Shown here in pieces: positions 38,401 through 52,800 of a DNA stretch of 64,000 nt (positions are counted from its first letter, which is position 1; every line of letters begins with the position of its first letter). The position numbers and the translations under genes were made by a program. The stretch lies in the NCBI GenBank assembly GCA_900708905.1, contig CAADRB010000001.1, positions 2,397,831 through 2,461,830 on the forward strand, given 5' to 3'. The notes below the pieces were generated by a model. It saw nothing but the letters and a program-made list of their open reading frames with translations. It was not told the origin of the DNA and did not search any database. This stretch comes from Hymenolepis diminuta (Eukaryota; Platyhelminthes; Cestoda; Cyclophyllidea; Hymenolepididae).

Positions 38401-41400
38401 TAAAGTTATTTATATATACTAACGAATGCCGTTGTCCAGTCTTTGAAAAAACTCGAAAACAAAATTGATTGACACCAACATAAATATTTACGTAAAATTC
38501 CTGAAGATAGGGGGTCACCATAACAACAGAGATATATTTTGGAATTTATGTCCACCTTAAAAGGTCTGACAAGCGTTAACAAGTAAAATTTGTCACTAAC
38601 TTTGTTATCAATTGGGAGAAAAATAACACGCCAATTTCAGTCAATTTCAAGTATTACAATCAAGTTCAATTTAAGCTGTATTAATTTGCAAACCTTAAAT
38701 AAAAAAATCATTTGAACGATCACAATCACAATCACAAAGTAAAAGTAATAAAAATTAAACAAAATTTCGCCTAATATTAGACAGATATTCCGATTTTTCC
38801 CGACTTAAATGATGAGGTAGTATTGCACACCAAAAAATTAGTTTAAATAAGATTTTGACAGTCAGCAAATTAGGGTATTTTCTGGCGTGACCTTGAGAAA
38901 AAGCAATAAAAACTCAGCATTCCACAGGCATCCCTTCACCTTTTGAAATACTTCCTGTTGGTGGTTATATTTATAAAACCATCGGAAACACTTTTCCAAA
39001 TTTTTGGAATCAACTTACATTAAATTCTCTTTTAAATGCACGACTCTTTACTAATATAAACCAACTGCTTTTATTTTCGAATTCAAGTTTATTCTCCGTC
39101 TTTATCCAAGACCTCAGTGATACGGGCTAACTTGGAAAGCAACCACAAAGCATTAATCTTCTCTCAAGACATTTTTCTAACAGTTCTCAATTCGTAGTTG
39201 CTATGACCTCCCCCCAGTCAAACTTCATCTTTAAAATAATATTCAGTTTAATTTAAAAAGTGCACTTACATATTGTTTTACTGTTAAATTTATCTAATAT
39301 AAAGTCAGCAAAGCACGATATGATAAATTACCTTAATAAACATTAAGTTATCAAAATACTTCTAGATCAAAGGGAGAAAGGCATAAAAATTTGCAGTATA
39401 CTTCTATTTGTGAAAGTTTATACACGATAAAACATTAAAAAATATGTAAACTAAAAATAAAATGAAATAAATTGTAAAATAAAGTACCGCAAGCTAAGTT
39501 CTTATTAAGTTTCATTTTGAATCAAATTTTGTTTGTATGTGGTCTGCTTTTCGTCACAAAGAGTAATTCTTTTATAACTATTCACTTAGATGTAATAGAT
39601 TTATTTTGATGAAGTGGCAATCGGACTTTATTGTCGAATGAAACAACTCGTCTTTCATACATTTTACAGCGATTTGAAATAAAATCCTATTATCTTCCAA
39701 GCCCACTTTCTTGCGGCAAATTCAACAAATAATTGATTTCTGTTTTTATTAAATTTATTTGTCACAATGTACAAAAGTGCATTTAATCTAGAATTCACAA
39801 AATATTTAATGTTTACATTTCAGACCATTTATTAACATTTAATTAAATAATATTGACACTTAAAAATAATTTAGATTAAATAACTTGGCTTTTAAGACAT
39901 TTTTAGCATTTGCTTTTCTAATACTGAGTAGAAATAATGACATACGCATTACGTCAGAGAGATTGAGCAGAGGCCTTGTCTTGGCCAGGAAGAAAATCCA
40001 AACATCTTAACACTGATATGAATATGAGATAAATGGAGCAGGCTTCTCTCTCTAACAAAATCATTTTAATATTGAAGTTGATAGTAGCAAAACAGTTCAA
40101 ATGTATCTTTCTGAACTGTCTCTAAACAATATTTGGTTCTGTCCTTGGTAAGAAACTTAATTGAGATGAAATGGGCTATTGAATCTCAAGGAAGTCCAAC
40201 ATTTAGAAAATATGAACATCCCAGCAATCGGCAGGTGTTATTCTTTAGCTATTACCTTTGCAAATCCTGTCTACCTCGACAAATAAACAGATTATTTGTT
40301 TACCAAGATTCCATCTAGAATATAATCACTAAGAAGACATCTCGAAGTCGGCTTATTTGCCTGTAAATTGAAACTACAACCACCTGCAATAGAAGTCTTT
40401 TTCAACTGCCATTCGAGAGACAAGACCTGGAAAGTGCTTATCCAAAATTCATTGTGTCCATTTTTGGCTATTTCAGCTCCCTTAAAAGCCAAATAATTAA
40501 AAATCATACCTGATCATAAGAGTATATTTGTGTTATTATGACCCATTTCAACTATGTTTTTTTCCATGTTTGTGGAGATATCACGAATTCCTTTGTATCA
40601 TGTGTTATAAATTAGATGCTTCCTTCATTTTTATAGAACCACAATGTTACTCTGCTAATAGTTAATCTTATATTCCGCGAGACAACCTAGAAATCAGGAC
40701 CAACACCTCGATCATGTTATCTAAAGGAAGTAACTTTTCTTCCAGAAATGATGATGTACTTGACAGAAATAATAGGTTAATTTGAAAATAATCTACACAG
40801 TTGAAAGCGTAATATTCTTTCGCATACTGAAATTTGGATCTATACGAATTTACACTTAAATGTTGACGGATTTCCCTCGGCTCCTAATCTTTGGACTCCA
40901 AATTTCACGTGACGACTTTGAATCGATGAACCATGTTCGTTCTTAAAACATTCCGAATAAAATTGGGCTGATATTCTACGCGGCAAATCAATTTATCAAA
41001 CAGGGAATCTCGATGATAGGGTTTTTGACGATGCATCAATCACCAAGTCAATAAATTATTACTTATTAGTCAAACGATTAAAGATATCTGTTTCTAGGCT
41101 GCATTTTCATGCTTATAATATCCAAGCAAACTTCACATATGATAAAAATACATTGGTTGAAAGGAGAAATTAATTTGATACTGGCGGGATGTGTTTGAAT
41201 TACCTTAATCAGACTGCATAGATACACCGCTTTTAAAAACATTTAAGTGTGCTTTATATAAAAGACTCACGGTTCTATTAAATAATACAGTGTTTCACAT
41301 AGCATTTGCTTTGATAATTAAACCCTTTATCTAAATTGTTGAGTTACTTGAAAGACCAACTTTCCTTCCTGTTTCAATTAGACAGCTATTTGCAGTACAA

Positions 41401-44400
41401 TGGCACCAGCAAAGCAAATCAGAAATTTAAAAAAGGTTTTTTACCGACTTAATTATCCGATCATTTTGTCACCAATATGCGTAGTTATGTAATGTGAAAC
41501 AATGATGATCATTGAATGTTAACAGCAGAATTCATACAGTTAACTGCTTCATGTCATAATTTTGTAGTGCAAAATGCTCGTTTCAAAATAAGATCGAGAA
41601 GGCTCCCACATTAAGAGGTCACACTCTAATGACCCTAAAATAATTAATTTTAAAACATGATAATACGGTTCTTTGTTTAAAAATGAAGGGTTTATTTACA
41701 TTATTATTACCAAAGACACCATCATAAGGCAACATTTGATATCATTAAAACAATTCATTAGACCTACGATATGGAAAAATTTATTCGAATACACTAACCT
41801 AGGCAATTTTAAATGTATTAAGTAAGTGAAATAAGAAGTTGCAAAAATTGGGATTGTAATGTGGTTTTTGGTATAAACAAAAGTGATGCAAGTGTCAAAC
41901 AAAGTGTACCTCTGTAGCCTAAGAATTAAAACCTTTTACATTCTGAATACCTTTCTACTTATTTTAAAATAACTAAAATTTATTTATGGTATTTCCACTA
42001 CCTGAATAATTTCAACTTGACTGTTTTGTTCATAACATTTTTAATTGACCTCGATCTAATTCCATTCCGAAAACAGCTGCTTTATTTATTATGGCTGCTT
42101 GAAACAACACAATTAAAACTGTTTAGTAAATATTTTTCCAGAAATGAGCTACAACAAGATTTTATTTCTGTAAATCAGTCAATTTAATGGAAAATATTAA
42201 ACGGCTTTATTTCCTCTAAATGAAATTTTGATAGCAACGCGAAAGGAATCAAAACAAACTGATCCCATTAGAATGCCAAGTATAAACTTTATCACGTGTG
42301 CTGACATACATTTAGTGCTCATATAATACGAGGTAATTGGAAATAAATGGCTGTAATTTTTTATTCCGACATTTTATTTTGCCTTCTTCCTCTGCTTAGA
42401 TAGCAACGAATATTTGCAATAAAGGTCTATAGAGAGAAAAGAATTTGCATTAAATTTCAAATGAGATAGAAAATTTAAAAAAATCGCTGGCCAAACAAAA
42501 GCAGTGTCTTAGACCATATTAGAGGATTTAAAGATGCCTATTTAAAAGAAATTCCTTTTTTGAAAATACTATCTAATTTGTTATTTTTCTTCAAGTTCAT
42601 AATGAACAATCTACTTATAGTTATTATGATTCAACGGCAGTATCTGCATTAAGTTCATTTATTTCTATAAATGCTGGGGGTATTGATGTGTATCTGTAAC
42701 CCAACTACTTGAAGATCCGGTGTTGGAAAATGTTGCCTCAATCAAGCGCTCTCTTAATCACGAATCTCAGGGCCAGATCCTGAAGTTTGGGCCCTGCAAT
42801 GGCAGATCTTGATGCAGTGGAATAAAGCTTTGAATATCATACATCAAATTTCTAATAAAAAATTCCGTCTGTCAGCATTAACTGAATCGAAAATAACTGA
42901 TATAACAGTTATTCATGATTTTCTATGTATAATTCTAGACAAATTACCAATTCAGTTCTTGCTGGTGGTTTTTTGCTTTGTCATTAATGACTCAACGTCA
43001 ATTTTAATTGCATCAACGTTCCTCGAACGGATTAGGTGCGATCATATATAATACTGTTAATAATACTCCGAGCGTTATCAGTTGTCATACATAAATTGAT
43101 TTTTGACCTCAAATTTTAAAGAAAAACAAATCGGTATGGCTCTGGGAGATGTAATGCCAAAACGCGACAGTGGCATCAAGATCGTATACGATGCTGCCAC
43201 TAGTCATGCAGATGTGTCAGAAAATAGACCGCTCCTATCACAGATTTGTTGAACAAAAAATCAACTATACTTCATCGATCCCTTCTTCCAAAACACTTGG
43301 CACCATCCATTGACTGGTGGAGAGAAGAAAGAAGGAAAAAGCATAAATAATAGTCTAAAGTCTGGTAACGCATGACAAAATATCAATCAAATTTCAAAAC
43401 TAACTGATGAATATCAGAAAATTCTTGATTAAGAAATAAAAGAGAATATAATGCAAAATTAAGCGGTTCTGATAGAAATCTAACTTGACAAAACGGTCAA
43501 CCTGATGATGCTAGTGATCATACAAAGTAAGGTTCTCGTGATCTCCTGATCCTCACTTCTACTGTCCAAATGCGCCCTCCTAATCGTGAGGGCTTCCTGA
43601 TTATAAAATGTGGGCCTTCTAGTGCCCTGTGAATGTTTCCCCTTATAAGAAGTTGGAAAGTGGTTAACGATGCCATGATAAGTACCAAAATGCCTCTGAC
43701 TGACTTGTTTTCTTTCCCCATCCTAATAGTTCGCAGAATAAATGAAGAAACTATTAATTGAACGTTAGAATCTATTAGTATTTAAACAAGTGCCTTTAAA
43801 ATTGCAAATAAAATATTTATTTATTTATTAACTGAGCCCACTAGGATAAACAAAAAAATTACACTTGTCAAAATTTTTATTTAAAAATCAGTAAATATCC
43901 TTTAATTAAACTTTATTTATTTATTTACATATCATTACCATAATTTGAACGATAAATGAGTAATACAGATTTATTTAGATATTAAACCCACCTGAATAAA
44001 ATGCGTTTTACCAAAAAAGAAGCTTGAATACATTCTTCATTCACAAATGAACTCATCACCATAGTGAGCTAAAAATCAGATTTTCAAACAATTTTATTTC
44101 AATAAGGATCATGCCAAATCAAATTATGTGCATTGTTCGTTTCATCTTAATTCCGGCTGAACAGATAATATTTTTCTATTGTCATATACCTTTCAGATAT
44201 TTGCTTATTTCTATTTTCGCATATTATGTCATATTTCTCAGTTATTTTTAAAAATTGCTTTAAGGGCAAAGTGAATAAATAATAAAATGACAAAGCACAT
44301 ATAAATGTAGAAATCATTTTTTTTAGAAAGGCATCCGCTTATCAGTTGTCGAATCTGATAGTTCAGTAATCGTTTAAGTGCCAATGTTCACAGTAAAACA

Positions 44401-44440
44401 ATACCAAATTTTAGTTGCGAAAGGCAATTAAAATCGGTTA
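35460..44440. other. Non-coding AT-rich stretch
   Basis: ORFs up to 84 codons without family motifs. Contains family C copy 2 and a palindrome at 36862-36885, and a possible retroelement fragment near 43130-43260 (described under findings). Nothing else is supported. Confidence 0.5.
36835..36930 (+). repeat. Dispersed repeat family C, copy 2
   Basis: Counterpart of 1080-1180. It contains a perfect inverted repeat, tttgacaaatg (36862-36872) and catttgtcaaa (36875-36885), separated by 2 nt, followed by 'acagatgagaggcgaaaagagg'-like purine-rich sequence. The first copy has only one arm (ggacaaatga). Confidence 0.4.
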
Positions 44441-44449
44441 ACAAAAGTC

Positions 44450-44770
44450 CAACAACCGAAAGAGGGAAGGGGATCAAAAAGACGTTGAGAGCAACTTCAA
44501 GGTATCAAAGGATCCTGCTTCAATCAAATAATGCATTCGAGTTCTATAGTATCGGTTAAGTGCATTCTGAAATAAAAATTTCAAGAATTGTCCTCTGGAT
44601 TGCAACAAACGCTTGTCTACGATAAATTATGGTAATTTGATTATGATGGTCGGTCTTGCTAGTTGAATTAATTTTGTCTCTTCTAATGGTTGAAATACCA
44701 GAAAAATCTTACTTGATATTCAACTGCTTGAGGTCTTAAAATTGAGTTAGCTGACCTCCCTAAGCTGTGG
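44450..44770 (+). repeat. Dispersed repeat family A, near-complete copy
   Basis: The best copy for reading the family order: agagggaaggggatcaaaa, gttgagagcaacttcaagg, tatcaaaggatcctgcttc, then the box tcctctggattgcaac, gatggtcggtcttgctag, tctcttctaatgg, ccagaaaaatcttacttg and gagttagctgacc. The 57.7-kb copy shares the same boxes through the end. Confidence 0.6.
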
Positions 44771-44779
44771 CCACCTAAG

Positions 44780-47700
44780 ATCAATTAAGTGAACAAATTA
44801 TGAATAATGAAAGCTAATTAATAATTTTAGGCAATGAAACCTCACCATAAAGTATACTTTAATCATAAGGCTGTAGATCTTCTCTGTCTTCCTTAAACAC
44901 CAACCAAATTTAAATTAATTGCATGAGTAATTAATAAATTCTACGGTTGTTTAAGATTTAGGGTTCGCTAAATGCCGTCGATGTGTGACTAGATACATTA
45001 GTTCAACTAAATTAATAGCAAACAACTGTTAAATATTTGTCGGTACCGAAATGGTAAAGCTTGCATGATGTACGACACAAATGCATCTGTAAAATTGTAA
45101 AACATTTATTTTATTTCAGCAATTGAAAATTAAAATTAATTAACTGAAAAATTGATTATTGAATTTTATCCAGAGCTTCCAATATCTTAACCTAGTGCTT
45201 TTCGCTAAGATATTGGGATTGAAACATATATGCCTTAATTTAAACAAAAATAATTTCGAGGTGTTCCTAGGGTGTCCGACAGAGCTCTTCCACGATAATA
45301 TTTAATCATGCTGCTGAGATACTCATAAATTGTAGGGTATAATCTTGTCAGCGATACTTGATATTGGTAACTATCAATCTTACAGATGAATGCAGGATTC
45401 TAACTTAAATATAGCTTTTGTCAGTAAGTCGTAAAATGAGAAAAACCTCAGTTCTTATGATGGCTCTAAGTACGCAGACCTATTTACTTGATGAAAATGA
45501 GTCGATTGATCACCTAGGAAGGTCTTGAAAATCGCTTTATCAGGCTTATCAGGCTTTTGTCAAAAGCACTTGACAAAATACTCTAGCATGTTTGTCGTCA
45601 TCAAAGTTTAGTAGAATTAAAAAATACACCAGTTTGAATGAAAGTGGTACCCTTTAAGATAGATACAACTAAAAATTGGACTTTTAAATGACAAATCAAT
45701 TTAGAAGAATTATTTATTTATTTAATTCTGCCTTTACACACATCCTATTTCCTATTGCTATAGCGGAGTGACTGATTGACCCATATATCAGTCATAATTA
45801 TTTACGCCTTAATGTTCCCGAAAAATATTTTTAACTACAAGACTTGGACATTCAGCCAATTTAGACCTCAAAGAACTATTTAACGACCTTCAGTGTTTTT
45901 TTAAACGTTGATTGTTGATTTAAACAAGACAAATGAAAAACACTTTTTTATCTATTCTAACCCTTTTGGGGATTTAATTATTTATTACATATAAATATCA
46001 TCATTTCGAAGACTCTAATAAGCAGATTTAATTAAATATGGATCATTTTCATAAATTTCATTAATGACAATAATTTTATTAATATTGAATCCAATTCAGG
46101 AAAAAAGGAGAGTTCCTATGTGAAGAGTAGCAGCATCTAAGACGCTCTACAAATTCACTGCTTCACTTAAATCGTTTTAACTTGCAGACTATAATCGCCT
46201 AAGTGATGCAATCTTTGAAACATCAGCAAAATTTTATTTCCAAATGTAAATATAGATAAAAAATTATGTGATATTCACTTTGTTTATTCTTGAAAGAGAA
46301 ATAATTTAAATGGTAAAGATAGCAATAATATATCACGTGTGGGTCATTTTTATTTATTAATTTTATTTTAAAAAACTTATTTATTCCCAAGCAAGATGCC
46401 GCCCTGATGTAAGATACAGTCATTTATTATTCAATGAGTGTGATAGTGGGTATGACCAAGTCAAACAATCATAAAAGGGAGATAGGGAAAACAGCCGCCG
46501 GTCAAAAGTAAAATGAAGGAGATAAAATCACAGTTCTTTGTGAATAGAGAGAGCAAGATAATAAGTAAACCAAATTTTTGTGTTTGCAAGAAAACAACGA
46601 ATAAATTTGGTCGGTTAAATTAATAATAGATAAATGTATTCACAATGGTGCTGAATAGGACGGGTATTTGAGATGGAAGAAAGTAAGGTGGCGACTAAAG
46701 GAAGACGTCTTTAGAGGAGGTTCCTATTTACAATGATTTTCAATGGCATTTTGAAAGAGCTTCACACGCTCAGCAACGCTTGGTTGTCGTCCAACATCGA
46801 TGTTATCTAAGAATTCAAAAATGTAAATTTTAAATCAATACAAACAAAATTGAAACTTTGAAACTTGTTAACGTATATTGCAAAGGCAGATATTTGAATG
46901 CAATGCAACATGCGACAATATCGTTAATAAGAACTATGCAAATTAATAACTAGTTTGAAAATTTAGCTTAACTGGAGCTCCAGAGTATGAAATCCGGTGA
47001 TTGATACAATTATCAGCAATGATCAAAATCATCCGTGAGGTAAAAATATAAATCCATCAGCCTATCAATTATAGATTCAATTATTGGGATAAAGAGATTA
47101 TCAAATATGACTGAGATATGTGACATGTATCTCCTAGTTCAAGAATTTTGAAAATTAGAGCTCAAAATCTTAACGCCCATGATTCTAAATCACATTTTGT
47201 AACCATAAACATAATGCTGATATTTTTATTCAAATGAAAATCTAAAATTTATTTCAATGGAATGGAATCAGTTGCATTTAAAGTCGCTATATATGCTGTC
47301 AGTAACACTTATAGTATGCCTAACCCTAAAATATATATACTCAGAGTAGCTGACAAAATACTGAGATCACATTGATGTATAAAAGGGGATAAAGATACAT
47401 CTTTGCAGTTTTCCATGCTAAATTATTTTAAAGAACCCCACCTTCTCGTATTTAATACTCTAATCTGAAAGATAAGTAACCGCCGATTGTTACTACCAGC
47501 CCTGTTTGATAAAAGAGTTAAATTATAAATACACTCTCCCAATTGAAGAAAATGGGGACTTTAATGAAACGTACTAAGAAATTATACACAGCAGTCCAGA
47601 TAGAAGTAAAAAGTCATTAAAGTGACAACTATAACCGCCTAACTGATGGATTTCTTGATATTAAGATAACATCCCTCCAACAAAAGCCACAAATTGAATA

Positions 47701-49440
47701 AAATGCATGCAGTTAACCGATGCAACTGGAGATAGATTCATCAAATATGCAAAAGATAGGAAAAAGACTACACGCTCCTGCATTTTAGAGCTGCCATCAG
47801 TTTTAAGCCGCATGAAGCGATTAAGTGTCCTCTCCGTTTACTACAGAAATATAACCAAAAACGTAACAACGTTTTTAGCTGAAACTACATCACTCTCTTT
47901 CTCGAAATCACTTGAAACAATAGTAGCTCCATCGGCATATCCAAACAGCAAATTAATTGACTTGAAAATGCTAAATAAATGAAAATTGTAGATAGTAGTA
48001 TCAACTAAAGAATGTATGCTAATAAATATTTACAAAACGCAGCAACTGTCTCAAGACAGCTAATAAGATTTTAGTTAGCATCTCCAAAAATTTAGATTTC
48101 TGTCACAGATGAAGACACAGAAGGTACAACAGAGAACAGTTTAAATAAGATTTTAGCGGGCAAATACGTTGCCAGTCAACGAATCGGAGCGTGTTCATGC
48201 TGCGGTTAGGCATAAGTATAGCGCGAAAAACTTACATCTTCATATAAGTCTTCCCACCATACAACAAAGATAAAATTTGTAAATACACGCAAAAGGGCTT
48301 TAAAATTCTACCTTGTTAAAAAATATTTTCCCTCTAGAATTCATTTTAAAAAGCGGGACTTTGAGAATCTTTGCCAAGAATGCAAAATTTACCCGTTCTA
48401 ATATTAAAACATGTTCAGATTAGAGAAAAAACTAAGTATCAGAGCATATTTAATTGTAAATTTCAAGAAGAAACTATAATAATTAAACATTCTTATTAGT
48501 CATCGTAGACGGTTGCATGAAAAGTGATTTTAAAGCAAATTCCTATTTTGATTATTAAAAAAGTGAATCATCAAAAGGTTATTTTACGAAAGTGAAACAC
48601 AAGGCTATATTTAAATTTCAAATTTCTCTTGAAATATTTTTGATTGCTGTTGCTTAAGCTCCTCGAGGACCGTGTTATTTAACCTAAGGGTCCTTACATC
48701 CATGTTGTCGTAATCTTTTATAAATATCAAACAGACAAAACTGGACCTCCAGATTTGTGCAGTAGTAGGTTCAAGAACAATTAGACAGCCGACGATCTTA
48801 TTTGCTTTTCAACCTCTCAGTATATGTATAAGCTTTGATATACATTTGATGGCACTACCATTAAAAATTCATTTTTTCTGTAATTGTTCACTATTTGTAT
48901 ATAACGTCACTACTGCTCAAAGGTAATGTTTATTAACCGACGATAAAATAGGAAGCTCATTTACTTCAACACTGCACAGCCTTCAGATGTCTTTCCCAGA
49001 TAACCCCATCATGGAATTTTAAATAATTAGAAATGCAGTCAAAATAAGTTGGCCTAAATTTAGAAAACTGGTGAATAAAATCAACCCCAAGAGTGAACTT
49101 AAAAAATAAACGACCTTAAATGAAAATTTTTTATCAACATTATTTGAGAGTAGATGGTACTACTAAAATTCATATTGAATTTATCATTTCATTAGAGATT
49201 TAAAATGAGCTTTAAAAATTAACAGCTAAGAAGGAAGAAAGTTAGTAAATATTTCTAGCTATTTCATTTATAAATCACATTACAATTAAACGATTCTGAA
49301 CATTTAAATTAAAAAAAATACAAATGATATCGACCACAAATAGTAAATTTGAAAATAAATATATTTAAAATAAAATACTAATAAGTATTTAAATTATACA
49401 CAAAGCTAATACATTAGGTGCCACAATTTAACTTAATAAA
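44780..49440. other. Non-coding stretch downstream of the PDZ gene
   Basis: The longest ORFs are 91 codons (47707-47982, +) and 66 codons, without recognisable motifs. Mostly AT-rich sequence. A minus-strand attaaa at 49449-49454 could be a poly(A) signal for the gene ending at 49632. Confidence 0.5.
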
Positions 49441-49631
49441 AAAATCATTTAATAGTGTAACGGAGCATTTGTTGAGAAATTGATTTAAGATTTCATATAT
49501 TTTCATAAAACGGTTTACTCTAAATTAAAATGAATGTCTGTCGCATAAAAGGATATCAATAATTATAAATACCTTCTTAATGCAACGGAATACCGACTAA
49601 ACACAAATTTCTTAACCATTTTCTTATTAAA

Positions 49632-49842
49632 TCAATCTTTTATAATCCTCATCAACTCACCATTGAGGTTCTGCTCAGCGCTCTGACTTCGTCTGTGTTC
49701 AATTTCAAAATCATACGAACGCGAAGTAGCTCCGCGAGCAATTGTAGCAGGATGAACTCGAGTGAGAAGATGATCAGTGGACACGTTGTGACGGAAGGGT
49801 CCTCGTGATGCATATATGGCCTTCGTACCACTATGTAGTCGC
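49632..49842 (-). CDS. Probable terminal exon of the PDZ gene (phase 2 to stop)
   Basis: The acceptor is tttattatctag. The first base completes a Glu codon, followed by RLHSGTKAIYASRGPFRHN and a segment ending SAEQNLNGELMRIIKD before a TGA at 49632-49634. Inside it, AATG|gtgagttg (exon end 49661) is a strong donor, so the transcript may instead continue to a further exon to the left that I could not identify. A hydrophobic/charged short C-terminus such as ...ELMRIIKD is plausible for an ending. Confidence 0.6.
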
Positions 49843-52800
49843 CTAGATAATAAATATATTGAAAATCGGAAGTTCATATCAGTGGCACTGCAATGTGTTA
49901 GAGGCCATGAGAGAGGCACATTGAAACACATTTTACACTATGAATGACAGAACATTTTACTGCTAATAATTTTTAATTAACGGAAACAGTCATAAAGAAT
50001 ATCTTCAGTCTATCAAGGCTGAGCATTCATGAGGACTTCAGCAATAGGATTTGCTACCTAATAATTAAGGTATTCTTTCATTTGTTTAGAAAATGGAAAC
50101 AAATTACAAATAAATATTTAAACATTGGAGTACTTAGGTTAAATAAAAGATTTTCTAATTATAATAAAGCAATAATTACGCAGGCTACGAATACGTTTAT
50201 CACTTTACCACATTTATTTAATTTAAGTTAAAGATAGTAAAACCACTCAACATTTTTGAATTGATCATTAAATTGGCGTCGCTTACTGACTTAACACTTT
50301 GGATAGCGCTCTTCGAAGGCACTACAAAAAGCTTGTACATATTCATTGCATTGTGAAGATTTAACTGTGAAAGAGCCAGGATGGATTGACTGACTTCATA
50401 TGGACCTATTATAGTGCATGAATCGGAGGATCTCTGATGGTAACAGCTAGGTATTCTAAACATACATTCAGATACCAACCTTTTAATCAACATGAAACGC
50501 ATTCATTGAATTTCCATTAAGAGGTTCGAATCAGAAATCATGGCTCTAGTTCATAAAGTTCTTCATCAAGCAATAAACATGACCTATTAGGAAACAAACT
50601 ACTGAAATCAGAATTCTGTGGAAGTAAGACTATTTTATTCTTCAGGATTTTCTTCCCGTCTTTTCAACTTGCGTCCCTCTCTTCTTTATGCATCACCTGA
50701 GCAAAGTTACTCCTCTTTAAATACTTCCATGTGATTACATTTACTAAAATGAGTAATACTAACGAATCCTAATAATAAGTGAATAACCTTAACAAATAAC
50801 AGTACAACTGGGTACATCTTGCAAAGTCGCTAGCAATAATTTACAATAAGGTTCAAGTATTTAACAATACTTTTAACGACGTCTTAACCTGGTCATAGAA
50901 TTTTAAAACAGACACCGATATCATTATCTGCCCAGACAACTACTTAAAACTAAATAGGACGACAATTTACACCTTAAAAACGGTCTTAAGCAATTTAATT
51001 TTCATTCTCGAAATCAAACGCAATCCGGTAGCGTTTTCAACAAAAAAATGCATAGATCGGAACTACACGAGGTAAATTAATAGAATTTCCCTAAAATAAA
51101 GCAATTAAGAAGATTACATAATAAGACTCTGATGTAACTTAGCTTTTAATGTTAATAAGGAAGCACAATAGAAGGTGCTTTTCACTTTCCAATTAATACC
51201 TGCGGCATTTGATCCCAATGGCCATGAAATAGCAGTGATAATGAAAATATTAACTATAATATAATAAAGTGTTTGTAGTTTAACAGGTAGCCTGTTTAAT
51301 AACTAGCCAACTCTTCCCATACCATTTGCTATACAAACAAAAACTAACCTAGATCTTGACAGTGATAGCGTGAAATCATTAACAACTCACTCGGAGGTAT
51401 TTGAGCGCGTAACACCCGATCTGCTACTAAAGGACTCTGTTGGAGTACGGAAGACATATTGATTACGCTGCGAGTCATCATCAACAGACGCGGAAGACTT
51501 GTAATTCATAGGTGAGTATGTCGAAGCTGAACGCACTATTCCCTTACGATCCGGTGTAGTCCTAAATGCCGAACTCTAAAAATAAAAAAGAAATTGCTAC
51601 TATAAGCATTTAAGTAAAGCAGTTGACAATGCCCACATTTTGCGGACATACATAGATCATTTTAATTGATAGGCAAAAAACGTCGTCTTTAACGCAAATA
51701 AGATATATTGCTGAAACCTTGTCGCATATACTGTGTGTGTATGTTCAAGAGAGATACGTGAAATATCAAATTATCTCTTTGTCCGATTAATAGCGCATGT
51801 CTCACAGAACAGAAATTAGATAGAACAAACTAGTCATATCAGTTATTTGTCCACCGCATAAAGCATAATTAAATCAAATGACCGCGAGGTGTTATTTGAT
51901 TGTAAATAATTTCTACAGCTATGTTAATGGAATAACTTTAACAAATGAAAAATAAATCCCAATAGTAAGATAACAACTTTGCCACTATGACTAGATTTTC
52001 TGTGCAAGTTCATTGTCTTACGCCGTTGTCAATTCGGATGTCATGAAATTGATGATCATCGGTATACTTACAGTGATGCATATGATCAACCCCATTAGCT
52101 AATTCTGGTCGAGAAGATGGATTATTGAATATTGATTTCTCTCCTGAATGGCTTCAGAATACTCTACTTCAGCCGAAGTTAAGAGGTGTTAACTCTTCAT
52201 TAATTTAACTGGGAAAACTATTGATGTGTCAAAGACCAAACGAATGGACTAGTGTCATGGTTCAATTTAGTCCTCCATATATGAAATACCATTATTCAAT
52301 GCTAAAATTAATTTCAGTCCCATTCGTTTCGATGAGAAAGTGAAATGCAATGGAAAACGAACCTCTTCGTTCCAGACCGCCTTATCTCGTCCCAAAGAGG
52401 GATATACTGTTCGGCCAGGACTTTCTAAATTCCCTGTATCCTCGGTATCTCTGTTTCGTCTGATAGAATGGGTTGGTTTCCAATCGGAGCTATAAAAAAC
52501 CGGTAAAAAATGAATAGCACATGATTAGAAACAATTGATGAGATCACGAACAAGAGAGAGCGGAGAAAATATATTTAATGGACTCTGGAAACATGAATTT
52601 GCTTATTAATGGACTGTGGCGCCGTACTAAGCGCCACTAGGATTGGGAGAGCAGGGGAGAGATGCGATTATTTCAAGAACATTCTGTCAATAACAAGTGA
52701 AATGGGCATTAAATGCATCCTTCTCATAGTTGTAACACCGTGTCCACATTACTGCCGAGGAATGAATAAAATTAATGCCAAAAACGGCAAGGAGACAATT

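Noticed and set aside
47707..47982. 91-codon plus-strand ORF
   Set aside because: No recognisable domain; the length is near the chance level for a window of this size.
50218..50502. 94-codon minus-strand ORF between the last two exons of the PDZ gene
   Set aside because: The flanking exons already join in phase, and the ORF shows no homology; not needed as an exon.
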